Position numbers and translations under genes: made by a program
Origin: an uncultured bacterium
GTDB lineage: Bacteria; Bacteroidota; Bacteroidia; Bacteroidales; Rikenellaceae
DNA length: 64,000 bases
Assembly (NCBI GenBank): GCA_905214725.1
Contig: CAJMNH010000007.1
Coordinates: forward strand, 1-64,000
Reading direction: 5' to 3'
The notes under the pieces: generated by a model
The model's database searches: none
Told to the model about the DNA's origin: nothing
Seen by the model: the letters and a program-made list of their open reading frames with translations, nothing else
Shown here: in pieces, positions 51,094 through 58,443 of the stretch
Position numbering within the stretch: position 1 is the stretch's first letter
How the letters are laid out: the number at the start of each line of letters is the position of its first letter

Positions 51094-51505
51094 AAACGGA
51101 CTACTGTTCGTTGCGGCGGCAATCATGCTGACCGCCTGCTCCGACAAAAACAATTCGGACAAAACGAGAAAAAATCCCGTCGGGCTCACAACACACACGA
51201 TCGAAGTTCCGGCCAAAGGTGGAACATACACGATTACGGCCACCGGTTCATGGTGGCTTGAGAATATGCAGAACGGGGACGACCCGTCGGATTTCGTATT
51301 AATGTACCCCGACTTCGCTTCGGGCGAAACAGAGGAAAAGCCGGTGCATCAATTCCACGACTGGCTTACGCTGGAAAGGCTCGACGCCCATAACATCCGT
51401 ATCGAAATGACGGAAAATAAAGAATCGAAAATGCGCAAAGTCTTTATCACGCTGACATTGGGCGATTGGTCCGATACCGTCCGTGTCCTGCAACAAGGCA
51501 AATGA
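51074..51505 (+). CDS. Small BACON-like lipoprotein, candidate C10-protease inhibitor
   Basis: The 143-residue protein has a lipobox in AAIMLTACSD (Cys22). It has a single beta-sandwich-like domain: HTIEVPAKGGTYTITATGSWWL, IRIEMTENKESKMRKVFITLTLGDWSDTVRVLQQ. The spacing and closing VLQQGK recall BACON/Ig-like domains. It overlaps the protease gene by 20 bases, so the two are co-translated. C10 proteases are known to be encoded with dedicated proteinaceous inhibitors in Streptococcus and Bacteroides. This protein could fill that role, but no inhibitor motif is recognised. Confidence 0.7.
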   Translation: MNHKIIKNGLLFVAAAIMLTACSDKNNSDKTRKNPVGLTTHTIEVPAKGGTYTITATGSWWLENMQNGDDPSDFVLMYPDFASGETEEKPVHQFHDWLTLERLDAHNIRIEMTENKESKMRKVFITLTLGDWSDTVRVLQQGK

Positions 51506-51531
51506 TCCGAGATAAACGCTCCCCGAACTGC

Positions 51532-51566
51532 AACGCCCCGAAAGGCTCTGATCCTTTCGGGGCGTT
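51532..51566 (+). terminator. Terminator of the protease-lipoprotein operon
   Basis: AACGCCCCGAAAGG and CCTTTCGGGGCGTT arms enclose CTCTGAT. It lies 27 bases after the stop at 51505. Confidence 0.8.
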
Positions 51567-51778
51567 CGTATAATAAAGCTCTCAGCGAAACAGCGCTATA
51601 TTTCAAAAGCAAATCCGATTCAACCCATTGGCATCTATCAAGATGAATTAAAAATATCCTTTTGCATTTCGCAGCGACCGCCTTTCGAAGCCGAATAAAT
51701 ACGGTGTCAACAAAGCAGCGCGATCGCAGAATCATCCAAAACACCCTACATTGCGGGGAAAATGCGGGGAAAATCTCA

Positions 51779-51820
51779 ACAAAAAATCGCAATAAGATGA
51801 TTTTCAACTTATTGCGATTC
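51779..51820 (-). terminator. Terminator of the tRNA-Cys gene
   Basis: On the minus strand ATCGCAATAAG, a loop, CTTATTGCGAT, then TTTTTG. It lies immediately downstream of the tRNA. Confidence 0.85.
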
Positions 51821-51827
51821 AACAAAG

Positions 51828-51898
51828 AGGTCTGAAGCGGATTCGAACCGCTGTACAAGGTTTTGCAGACCTTTGCCTAGCCACTCGGCCATCAGACC
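51828..51898 (-). tRNA. tRNA-Cys (anticodon GCA)
   Basis: The minus strand folds into a 71-nt cloverleaf. The acceptor pairs GGTCTGA with TCAGACC, and the D arm is GCC/GGC. The anticodon arm is AAGGT-CTGCAAA-ACCTT with anticodon GCA, and the T arm is AGCGG-TTCGAAT-CCGCT. The discriminator is U, as required for cysteine tRNA. CCA is not encoded. A promoter lies ~80 bases upstream (51985-52015). Confidence 0.95.
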
Positions 51899-51984
51899 AA
51901 ATCGCCGATCTTTTCCTTACCCGAACACCTCTGCTAACCCTCATTGCAGCGGTCTCAGAACGAAGAAGATCGGTTTTGAGATTG

Positions 51985-52015
51985 CAAATATACAAACATT
52001 TCTCATTTTTGCAAA
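51985..52015 (-). promoter_or_regulatory. Promoter of tRNA-Cys
   Basis: On the minus strand TTTG (52012-52015), 19 bases, TATATTTG (51985-51992). Transcription would begin about 80 bases before the mature tRNA end, so 5' processing is expected. Confidence 0.7.
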
Positions 52016-52078
52016 ACTTATCCGTAACTTTCCGTTTTCACCAAAAATTACCTACCTTTACACTACAAAAATTACGCT

Positions 52079-53176
52079 ATGACCATCGACGATATTGCGC
52101 TCACGCTGGTTCCGGGCCTCGGAATCAAAGGAGTCGTCCATCTGCTGGAGGTTTTCGGGACGGCCTCGGCCGTCTTCGCAGCATCGGCGGACGATCTGAC
52201 CGGCCGAGCGGAGCTGCGGGCAGATATCGCCCGCAGTATCGTTACCCGCAAAAGTCATGCGGAGGCGGAACGTGAAGCCCGTTATTGCCGGCAGCATGGC
52301 ATTACGCCCCTCGTCTCGACCGACGAGAACTATCCTGCGCTCCTGCGCGAAATCCCTGACTATCCTCATGTATTATATATCAAAGGTAACGCCGCCGTAC
52401 TGTCGCAGCGCTGCATTTCGATGGTCGGTACGCGCCGTATTTCGGCCTACGGCCAGCGACTTTGCGACGAACTGGTGCATGGTCTGGCGCATATCCCCGA
52501 CCTTGCGGTCGTAAGCGGACTGGCCTTCGGCGTGGATGTAGCCTGCCACCGAGCGGCATTGGCGGCAGGCATTCCTACCGTGGGCGTATTGGCCAATCCG
52601 CTGCCCGAAGTGACGCCCGCACAGCATGCCGCCGTCGCACACGAGATCGTCGAACGCGGCGGAGCGTTGGTCTCGGAGCTCCATTCACAGAGCAAACAGC
52701 GCGGAACATTCTACCTCGCCCGCAACCGCATTATCGCAGGTCTGAGCGCCGGCACGATAGTCGTCGAATCGCCCGCATCGGGCGGGTCGCTCACGACAGC
52801 GCAGTATGCCGACAGCTACGATCGTACGGTCATGGCGCCTCCGGGCCGCACGACCGACTCCAACTCGTTCGGAACCAACTCGCTGATTCGCAACCGAAAG
52901 GCGTTGCTGATCCGTTCGGCGGACGACATCGTCGAAGAGTTGCAATGGGATTTCGCACTCTCCCGACACGAAAAGGCCGCTCCCGCCGTCACGCCGTCAC
53001 TGACAGCCGATGAAGAGCGGGTGTTGACGCTACTCGACGACGAACCTCGCTCGCTGGCCGAACTGATGACCGCAAGCGGCCGCGACTATGCAACGCTGAG
53101 CGTCCTGCTGATGGGGCTCGAACTCTCGGGCGCACTGCGGCAACTGCCCGGCAGCCGCTATGAAAGAATCCGATAA
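52079..53176 (+). CDS. dprA: DNA-processing protein DprA
   Basis: The 365-residue protein has an N-terminal SAM-like helical part (PGLGIKGVVHLLEVFG), then the Rossmann DprA core: ISMVGTRRISAYGQR, VVSGLAFGVDVACHRAAL and GGALVSELHSQ. FYLARNRIIAGLSAGTIVVES, GGSLTTAQYA and a C-terminal winged-helix DML1-like domain (ERVLTLLDDEPRSLAELM) complete it. It binds incoming single-stranded DNA and loads RecA in natural transformation and repair. It is followed closely by tatD. The -7-like TACCTTTA at 52053-52060 lies 19 bases before the ATG. Confidence 0.95.
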   Translation: MTIDDIALTLVPGLGIKGVVHLLEVFGTASAVFAASADDLTGRAELRADIARSIVTRKSHAEAEREARYCRQHGITPLVSTDENYPALLREIPDYPHVLYIKGNAAVLSQRCISMVGTRRISAYGQRLCDELVHGLAHIPDLAVVSGLAFGVDVACHRAALAAGIPTVGVLANPLPEVTPAQHAAVAHEIVERGGALVSELHSQSKQRGTFYLARNRIIAGLSAGTIVVESPASGGSLTTAQYADSYDRTVMAPPGRTTDSNSFGTNSLIRNRKALLIRSADDIVEELQWDFALSRHEKAAPAVTPSLTADEERVLTLLDDEPRSLAELMTASGRDYATLSVLLMGLELSGALRQLPGSRYERIR

Positions 53177-53192
53177 ACCGAAGGGAATAAAG

Positions 53193-54032
53193 ATGAAACT
53201 GATCGATACGCATTCGCATATCTACGAACCGGAATTCGACCACGACCGCGAAGCTACGATCGCACGTGCGCATGCCGCCAGCGTTGCGGCGTTGCTGCTG
53301 CCGGCCATCGACGCGTCGAGCGACGATCGGCTTTTCGACCTCTGCCGCAACCACCCCGAATCTTGCTTTCCGATGATAGGGCTGCACCCCACGTCGGTCA
53401 ACGACAATCCCGCATGGAGCGAGGAGTTGGCCCGCGTGGAGCGTTACCTGCTCGATCCGCCCGAAGGAATCGCACGTTTCTACGGCATCGGCGAGATCGG
53501 CTTGGATTACTATTGGAGCGATGCGTTCGTCGCCCAACAGACCGAAGCGTTCGTCGCCCAGCTGCGGCTGGCCGCGCGGCATGATCTTCCCGTGGCCATT
53601 CATACCCGTGCGGCGTGGGACGACATGTGCCGGATCATCGAAGCCGAAACGAAGAGCGCCCGCGAAAACGGATTGCGGCTGCGGGGCGTTTTCCACGCCT
53701 TTTCGGAGGAGACGCCCACCTTCGAGCGGCTGAGCGGCTGCGGCGATTTCTATTTCGGCATCGGCGGCACGGTGACGTTCAAAAAGAGCAAACTGGCCGA
53801 AACGGTTCGCACGATGCCGCTCGAACGGATCGTGCTGGAAACCGACTGTCCCTACCTGACGCCTGCGCCCCATCGCGGACAACGCAACGAATCGGCTTAT
53901 GTGCGCTTCGTCTGCGACAAAGTCGCCGAACTCAAAGGGCTCGCCGCCGAAGCGGTCGCCGCCGCGACGACGGCCAATGCCGAAGCGTTGTTCGGCATAC
54001 GCCCGACAACAGCGACGGAAGTTACCCAATAA
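53193..54032 (+). CDS. tatD: TatD-family metal-dependent hydrolase
   Basis: The 279-residue TIM-barrel protein has metal ligands in IDTHSHIY (HxH), GEIGLDYYW (Glu), PVAIHTRAAW (His), VFHAFSEE (His) and LETDCPYLTPAPHRG (Asp). TatD proteins are Mg2+-dependent nucleases or deoxyribonucleases in the cytoplasm. The ATG at 53193 matches the family start; an ATG at 53160 would overlap dprA by 17 bases and add 11 residues. It is co-transcribed with dprA. Confidence 0.92.
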   Translation: MKLIDTHSHIYEPEFDHDREATIARAHAASVAALLLPAIDASSDDRLFDLCRNHPESCFPMIGLHPTSVNDNPAWSEELARVERYLLDPPEGIARFYGIGEIGLDYYWSDAFVAQQTEAFVAQLRLAARHDLPVAIHTRAAWDDMCRIIEAETKSARENGLRLRGVFHAFSEETPTFERLSGCGDFYFGIGGTVTFKKSKLAETVRTMPLERIVLETDCPYLTPAPHRGQRNESAYVRFVCDKVAELKGLAAEAVAAATTANAEALFGIRPTTATEVTQ

Positions 54033-54048
54033 TGATCGCATAACAACA

Positions 54049-54351
54049 ATGAAAAGGATAAAGATTACGGTCATCCGCAAGGTCTGCCATCGGGATTTGA
54101 TCGAACGCTACGAAAACCCGATCGATCATGCATGCGACATGCACGAAGGGCAGGTCTTCATCGCCGACGGCTGGCAGCGACCCGACGGGATGTGCGACAG
54201 CGCGTGGCAGACGCTCTCGCCGTTCGTCATGACATTGGCGCACGGCGGAACGAACCTCTACGACGGCTGGATGAAGAATCCCGCTTCGGCAATGATTTCG
54301 TGCAACGACGGCTTCCGGCCCGTGAGTTTCCTGATAGAAACCTTAGATTAA
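54049..54351 (+). CDS. TIGR04076-family small protein
   Basis: The 100-residue protein matches the TIGR04076 pattern: IKITVIRKVCHRDL near the start, CDMHEGQVFIADGW, then a CDSAWQTLSPFVMTL segment and a late cysteine in MISCNDGFRPVSF. Four conserved Cys/His positions suggest metal or cofactor binding. The function is unknown. It lies 16 bases after tatD and 15 bases before asparaginase, so it is probably part of the same operon. Confidence 0.85.
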   Translation: MKRIKITVIRKVCHRDLIERYENPIDHACDMHEGQVFIADGWQRPDGMCDSAWQTLSPFVMTLAHGGTNLYDGWMKNPASAMISCNDGFRPVSFLIETLD

Positions 54352-54366
54352 AAAGGTAAAAACGAT

Positions 54367-55407
54367 ATGCTTTCATCCATCCTCATCATCTATACAGGCG
54401 GAACGATCGGCATGAAAACCGATCCCGCCACAGGCGCGCTCGTGCCGTTCGACTTCAACGGCATCTACGACGAGTTCCCCGCGATCCGTTCGCTTCGGGT
54501 GCACATCGACGTGAAGTCGCTCACGCCGATCATCGACTCGTCGAACGTCACCCCCGCGCTCTGGCTCCATCTGGCGGAACTGATCCGCGACAATTATGCG
54601 CGCTACGACGGATTCGTCGTCCTGCACGGCACGGATACGATGTCCTACACCGCCTCGGCGCTGAGTTTTCTGCTGGAAAATCTCGCCAAGCCGGTCGTCT
54701 TCACCGGAAGCCAGATTCCGATCGGCGTGCTGCGCACCGACGGCCGCGAAAATCTGATTACAGCCATCGAGATCGCGGCGGCCCGCGACGCGAAAGGGCC
54801 GCTCGTACCGGAGGTGTCGCTCTATTTCCAGAACCAACTGTTCCGCGCCAACCGCACCGTCAAGCAGAGCGCCGAGGAGTTTGCGGCGTTCCGATCCTAC
54901 AACTATCCGGCGCTGGCCGAAGTGGGCGTCAACATCACCTATCACCGCGACTGCATCCGCCGGCCGACGCACCCCGACGCCGAACTGCGGATCGCCGCCG
55001 CATTGGACGATCGCGTGCTGGTCGTCAAGCTCTTCCCCGGCATTCGGGAACAGATGCTTCGCGCCATGCTCTCGATCGAGGGTTTGCAGGCCGTCGTACT
55101 GGAGACCTACGGCGCCGGCAACGCTCCGACGGCTCCCGAATTCATCCGCACCGTACGCGAAGCCGTCGAACGGGGCGTGATCGTGATGAACGTCACGCAA
55201 TGCAGCGGCGGCAGAGTAGCCATGGAGCTCTATGAAACCGGTCGGCAGTTGCAGGAGTCCGGCGTCATCTGCGGACATGACATCACCACCGAAGCGGCCG
55301 TTGCCAAGTTGATGTACGTATTGGGGCAAAACCTCTCCGCAGCACAGAGGCAACAGCTTCTGCGACGTTCGCTGCGCGGAGAATTTACCGACGACGGCAT
55401 TGCATAA
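54367..55407 (+). CDS. ansA: Type I (cytoplasmic) L-asparaginase
   Basis: The 346-residue enzyme hydrolyses L-asparagine to aspartate and ammonia. IIYTGGTIGM (nucleophile Thr) and VVLHGTDTMSYTA carry the two catalytic threonines and the Asp. PVVFTGSQIPIG, RTDGRENL and LETYGAGNAP are also family hallmarks. There is no signal peptide, and the length fits the bacterial type I enzyme. It is probably the last gene of the dprA-tatD operon. Confidence 0.94.
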   Translation: MLSSILIIYTGGTIGMKTDPATGALVPFDFNGIYDEFPAIRSLRVHIDVKSLTPIIDSSNVTPALWLHLAELIRDNYARYDGFVVLHGTDTMSYTASALSFLLENLAKPVVFTGSQIPIGVLRTDGRENLITAIEIAAARDAKGPLVPEVSLYFQNQLFRANRTVKQSAEEFAAFRSYNYPALAEVGVNITYHRDCIRRPTHPDAELRIAAALDDRVLVVKLFPGIREQMLRAMLSIEGLQAVVLETYGAGNAPTAPEFIRTVREAVERGVIVMNVTQCSGGRVAMELYETGRQLQESGVICGHDITTEAAVAKLMYVLGQNLSAAQRQQLLRRSLRGEFTDDGIA

Positions 55408-55691
55408 ACCGATTTTTTTTTCTATATTTCGCACAGTTTAGCTCCCGAAACGAATGACACGCAGGTTGCAAAACAGACGAAAAGCAAGGCAAATTATTGA
55501 CTCTCAGATTTTTGTCATGCAGGTTTGTTGTGTGATGCGAAACTTGTCGAAAACCGGAGAACCGGCGTATTTCGGACGGCGGCAGACGAAAAATGAAAAA
55601 TAATTGAAAATAATTAACGGAAAGAGACCGGAAACCGAACTTAAAACAATAGAAAAAAACACTAAACAAATTTTATTAATTAATTAATCGT
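55408..55691 (+). other. Long leader region of the TolQ/ExbD operon
   Basis: No gene was seen in these 284 bases. A TATATTTC box near 55422-55429 is the best -7 candidate and would give a ~260-base leader. The last 90 bases are strongly A-rich up to ATTAATTAATTAATCGT before the ATG, consistent with Shine-Dalgarno-independent initiation. Confidence 0.35.
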
Positions 55692-56480
55692 ATGAAAAAA
55701 CTTTTTTTGATTCTGTCAGTGGCCATGTTCTCGCTTGGCACTGTTGATGCCTTCGCTCAGGATAACGCAAACGAAGGAGCCGCAACCGAGGAGGTAGCCG
55801 TAGCCGAGACGACGACTGTCGCTGCCGATGCCGAAGCCACGATCGCCGGCGAGTCGATGCACCACGTGATGATGCAGAAGTTCCTCGAGGGCGGTTGGGA
55901 ATGGATGCTTCCGGTGCTCCTCTGCTTGGTAATCGGTCTGGCTATCGCCATCGAGCGTATTCTCTACCTGACGCTCTCGACCATCAACTCGAAGAAATTC
56001 CTCGCACAGATCGAAGAGGCGCTCAAGAACGGCGGCGTGGACGCAGCCATGGAGGTTGCTCGCAACACCCGCGGTCCGATCGCTTCGATCTACTATCAGG
56101 GTCTGTCGCGTTACAACCAAGGTCTCGACGCCGTTGAGAAGTCGGTCGTATCGTACGGCTCGGTTCAGACGGGTCTGATGGAGTCGGGTCTGTCGTGGAT
56201 CGGTCTGTTCATCGCTCTGTCGCCGATGTTGGGATTCATGGGTACCGTTGTCGGCATGATCGCGGCGTTCGACGCCATTCAGGCAGCCGGCGATATCTCC
56301 CCGACTCTCGTCGCAGGTGGTATCAAGGTCGCTCTGTTGACTACTCTTATGGGTCTTATCGCCGCCGTTATTCTCCAGCTGTTCTACAACTACATCGTAG
56401 CCAAGATCGACAGCCTCGTAAACGAGATGGAGGATACTTCGATCGTCCTGATGGACATGCTGACGGCATACAAGAAATAA
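55692..56480 (+). CDS. exbB: MotA/TolQ/ExbB proton channel protein
   Basis: The 262-residue protein has a signal-like N-terminus (to ~23), a Glu/Ala-rich periplasmic lead and three membrane helices (about 75-95, 160-185 and 205-235). ISPMLGFMGTVVGM appears here as LSPMLGFMGTVVGMIAAFD, and the GGIKVALLTTLMGLIAAV segment is the classic MotA/TolQ/ExbB core. With the ExbD proteins it forms a proton-driven inner-membrane motor that powers TonB or Tol-like functions. It is the first gene of a four-gene operon. Confidence 0.93.
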   Translation: MKKLFLILSVAMFSLGTVDAFAQDNANEGAATEEVAVAETTTVAADAEATIAGESMHHVMMQKFLEGGWEWMLPVLLCLVIGLAIAIERILYLTLSTINSKKFLAQIEEALKNGGVDAAMEVARNTRGPIASIYYQGLSRYNQGLDAVEKSVVSYGSVQTGLMESGLSWIGLFIALSPMLGFMGTVVGMIAAFDAIQAAGDISPTLVAGGIKVALLTTLMGLIAAVILQLFYNYIVAKIDSLVNEMEDTSIVLMDMLTAYKK

Positions 56481-56512
56481 TCAAGACCTGTTTTAAGAGT
56501 TAACCGAAAATT

Positions 56513-56932
56513 ATGAAAAAGATATTGAACATATTGCTGGGTGCGCTGATGGCCATCACGGTGGTAATGATGGCTTACGCCATCTTTACCGGCGGTTCGG
56601 ACGCAGCGATCAGCGCGAACCTCGTTTGGGGTTACGTTCTGATGGTACTGGCTATCTGCTCGGTGATCTTCTGCGCCGTATACGGCATGATGAAGAATCC
56701 GGCCGGAGTCAAGGGGACTCTGCTTTCGATCGGCCTGATGGTCGTCGTCGTGCTCGTCTCCTACTTCGTTGCTGCGGGCAAGGATATCCAGATCCCGAAT
56801 TTCGCCGACGGCGGATACTTTTCGCACTCTGAGACGGTGATTGCCGACAGCAGCATTCTCGTGGCCTACATCGCCATGGCAGCAGCCGTAGTGGCAGCGC
56901 TCTATTCGGAGGTCGCAAAATTATTCAAATAA
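56513..56932 (+). CDS. Four-helix membrane protein in the ExbB-ExbD operon
   Basis: The 139-residue protein has four hydrophobic helices (about 5-26, 38-60, 68-88 and 115-135) with short loops and a central NFADGGYFSHSE segment. It has no recognised domain. Its place between ExbB and ExbD is typical for Bacteroidetes TolQ/ExbD operons (general knowledge), and it may be an accessory subunit of the motor. It is 32 bases after exbB and 14 before the first exbD. Confidence 0.75.
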   Translation: MKKILNILLGALMAITVVMMAYAIFTGGSDAAISANLVWGYVLMVLAICSVIFCAVYGMMKNPAGVKGTLLSIGLMVVVVLVSYFVAAGKDIQIPNFADGGYFSHSETVIADSSILVAYIAMAAAVVAALYSEVAKLFK

Positions 56933-56946
56933 GAGAGGAGTAAACA

Positions 56947-57546
56947 ATGGCAGGAGATAAAAGAAAAATACAGGAGATCAATGCCGGTTCAATGGCCGAC
57001 ATCGCCTTCTTGCTGCTGATTTTCTTCCTTGTCGCCACCACCATGAATACGGATACGGGTCTGATGCGCGTGTTGCCGCCGATGCCCGATCCCAACCAGA
57101 AACAAGATGATGTCAAGGTGAAGGAACGTAACCTTCTGTTGGTATTCGTTTCGAAAGGTAACAACATCATGGCAGGCGGTCAGCAGATGGACATCCATCA
57201 GCTGAAAGACAAAGCCAAGGAGTTTATCCTCAATCCGCTGGACGACGAGAACCTTCCCGAAAAAGAGGCGAAGGAGTTCGATCTTCCCGACGGCAGCAAA
57301 TGGACCTACCCCGTCAGTTCGGGCGTGATCTCCCTCCAGACGGACCGCGGTACCAGTTACGAGACCTACATCATGGTGCAGAACGAGTTGACGCGAGCAT
57401 TCAACGAGGTGCGTAACGAAGTTGCGATGAAGAAGTTCGGAGTGAAATTCGAAGATCTGAACGAAGATCAGCGAAATGTATTAACCAAGGCGGTTCCGCT
57501 GAAGATCTCGGAGGCCGAGCCGCGTAACGTGGGAGGAAAGAAGTAA
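56947..57546 (+). CDS. exbD: ExbD/TolR-family protein, first copy
   Basis: The 199-residue protein has a short cytoplasmic tail and one membrane helix (~17-37) with the essential Asp in GSMADIAFLLLIFFLVATTM. A periplasmic domain with a ~60-residue insertion (about 85-130) not found in short ExbD proteins follows. It couples the proton motive force to the periplasm with ExbB. A Shine-Dalgarno GAGAGGAG precedes the ATG, and its stop shares one base with the next start (TAATG). Confidence 0.92.
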   Translation: MAGDKRKIQEINAGSMADIAFLLLIFFLVATTMNTDTGLMRVLPPMPDPNQKQDDVKVKERNLLLVFVSKGNNIMAGGQQMDIHQLKDKAKEFILNPLDDENLPEKEAKEFDLPDGSKWTYPVSSGVISLQTDRGTSYETYIMVQNELTRAFNEVRNEVAMKKFGVKFEDLNEDQRNVLTKAVPLKISEAEPRNVGGKK

Positions 57547-58016
57547 TGGCAGTAATGAAAAAGAAGGGCAACAAAGGATTGCCCCCGATCTCGACGGCAT
57601 CGCTTCCCGACGTGATCTTCATGATCCTGTTCTTCTTCATGGTCTCGACCACGATGCGCGATCAGGAGCTATTGGTTCGCTACAAGCTTCCGACCGCAAC
57701 CGAGGTACAGAAACTGGAGAAGAAATCGCTTGTCAGCTTCATCCACATCGGCCAGCCTACGCCGGCGATGCAGAAGAAGTTCGGCACCGCGCCCCGTATC
57801 CAGCTCAACGACTCGTACCGTACGGAGAAGGATATTCTGGATTTCATCGCAGCCGAGCGCGATAAGCTCAGCGAGTCGGACCGTGCGCTGATGACCGTAT
57901 GTCTGAAGGCCGACGACGCGACGAAGATGGGTATCATCACCGACGTAAAGCAGGAACTTCGTCGGGCGAACGCCCTGAAGCTTTCCTACGCGGCTTCGAA
58001 GTCGATGGGATATTAA
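57546..58016 (+). CDS. exbD: ExbD/TolR-family protein, second copy
   Basis: The 156-residue protein has a membrane helix (~20-38) with SLPDVIFMILFFFMVSTTM, keeping the Asp. Its periplasmic domain is shorter (KEDILDFIAAERD-like, with LMTVCLKADDATKMGIITDVKQELR). Two different ExbD proteins in one operon may form heterodimers in the ExbB pentamer. A GGAGGAAAG precedes the ATG. A strong terminator follows at 58035. Confidence 0.92.
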   Translation: MAVMKKKGNKGLPPISTASLPDVIFMILFFFMVSTTMRDQELLVRYKLPTATEVQKLEKKSLVSFIHIGQPTPAMQKKFGTAPRIQLNDSYRTEKDILDFIAAERDKLSESDRALMTVCLKADDATKMGIITDVKQELRRANALKLSYAASKSMGY

Positions 58017-58034
58017 TTCCCTGATTATACATGT

Positions 58035-58071
58035 AAAACGATCCGATGCAATGCATCGGATCGTTTTTTTT
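58035..58071 (+). terminator. Terminator of the ExbB-ExbD operon
   Basis: A near-perfect palindrome, AAAACGATCCGATGCA and TGCATCGGATCGTTTT, is followed by T's. The strong stem and U-tract are 19 bases past the stop. Confidence 0.93.
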
Positions 58072-58109
58072 ATCGCGGAGAATAAGGGGATCAACCGGAT
58101 TACATATAA

Positions 58110-58262
58110 ATATACCAAGAGCACACACACCTAAATCGGGTTGAATGACCAGACCGCAAGTCTCCTCCTCGGAGGTGTGTGTGTGGCGGCTGGGCAAAGC
58201 CCGTATAAGCGGTACGTGCACCCGCCTGCCTGCCGCAGTTAGGGGAGAGTCAGATTTATAAA
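58110..58262. ncRNA. Candidate structured RNA with CA/GU stem
   Basis: No gene occupies 58072-58387. CACACACACCT (58122-58132) can pair with AGGTGTGTGTG (58173-58183), an 11-bp stem closing a 40-base loop. The loop itself holds AGAC/GTCT and CCTCC/GGAGG pairings. Downstream are GGGC-AAA-GCCC and a GCGG...CCGC element. The direction of transcription is uncertain, and no consensus promoter was found. It matches no RNA family I recognise (not tmRNA, SRP or RNase P by their core motifs). Confidence 0.4.
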
Positions 58263-58387
58263 TGCGGCCACGAGCCGCGAACAACGACATGCGGAAACGA
58301 AAATCGCATCAAACGTTTGGCGCATGAAAGTATATATTACCGAATCGACAGCGTCGAGACGAGACGGGCCCCTAATCGGCTCTGCCG

Positions 58388-58420
58388 AAAAAAAGCTGCG
58401 GGATCCTCTTCCGCAGCCTT
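58388..58420 (-). terminator. Terminator of the CsgG/FlgT-like gene
   Basis: On the minus strand GCTGCGG, a nine-base loop, CCGCAGC, then TTTTTTT. It lies about 25 bases beyond the stop at 58444. Confidence 0.85.
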
Positions 58421-58443
58421 TTCGGGCAAGTCGATGAATTTCA

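Noticed and set aside
51185..51200. CACACACAC inside the small lipoprotein gene as another leader element
   Set aside because: It lies within the coding frame (TTHTIEV) and is explained by codons. Likewise the one near 31278.
57937..58290. Minus-strand 117-codon open frame over the CA/GU region
   Set aside because: It overlaps the exbD 3' end and the strong terminator, and its sequence has no domain. The inverted repeats explain the region better.
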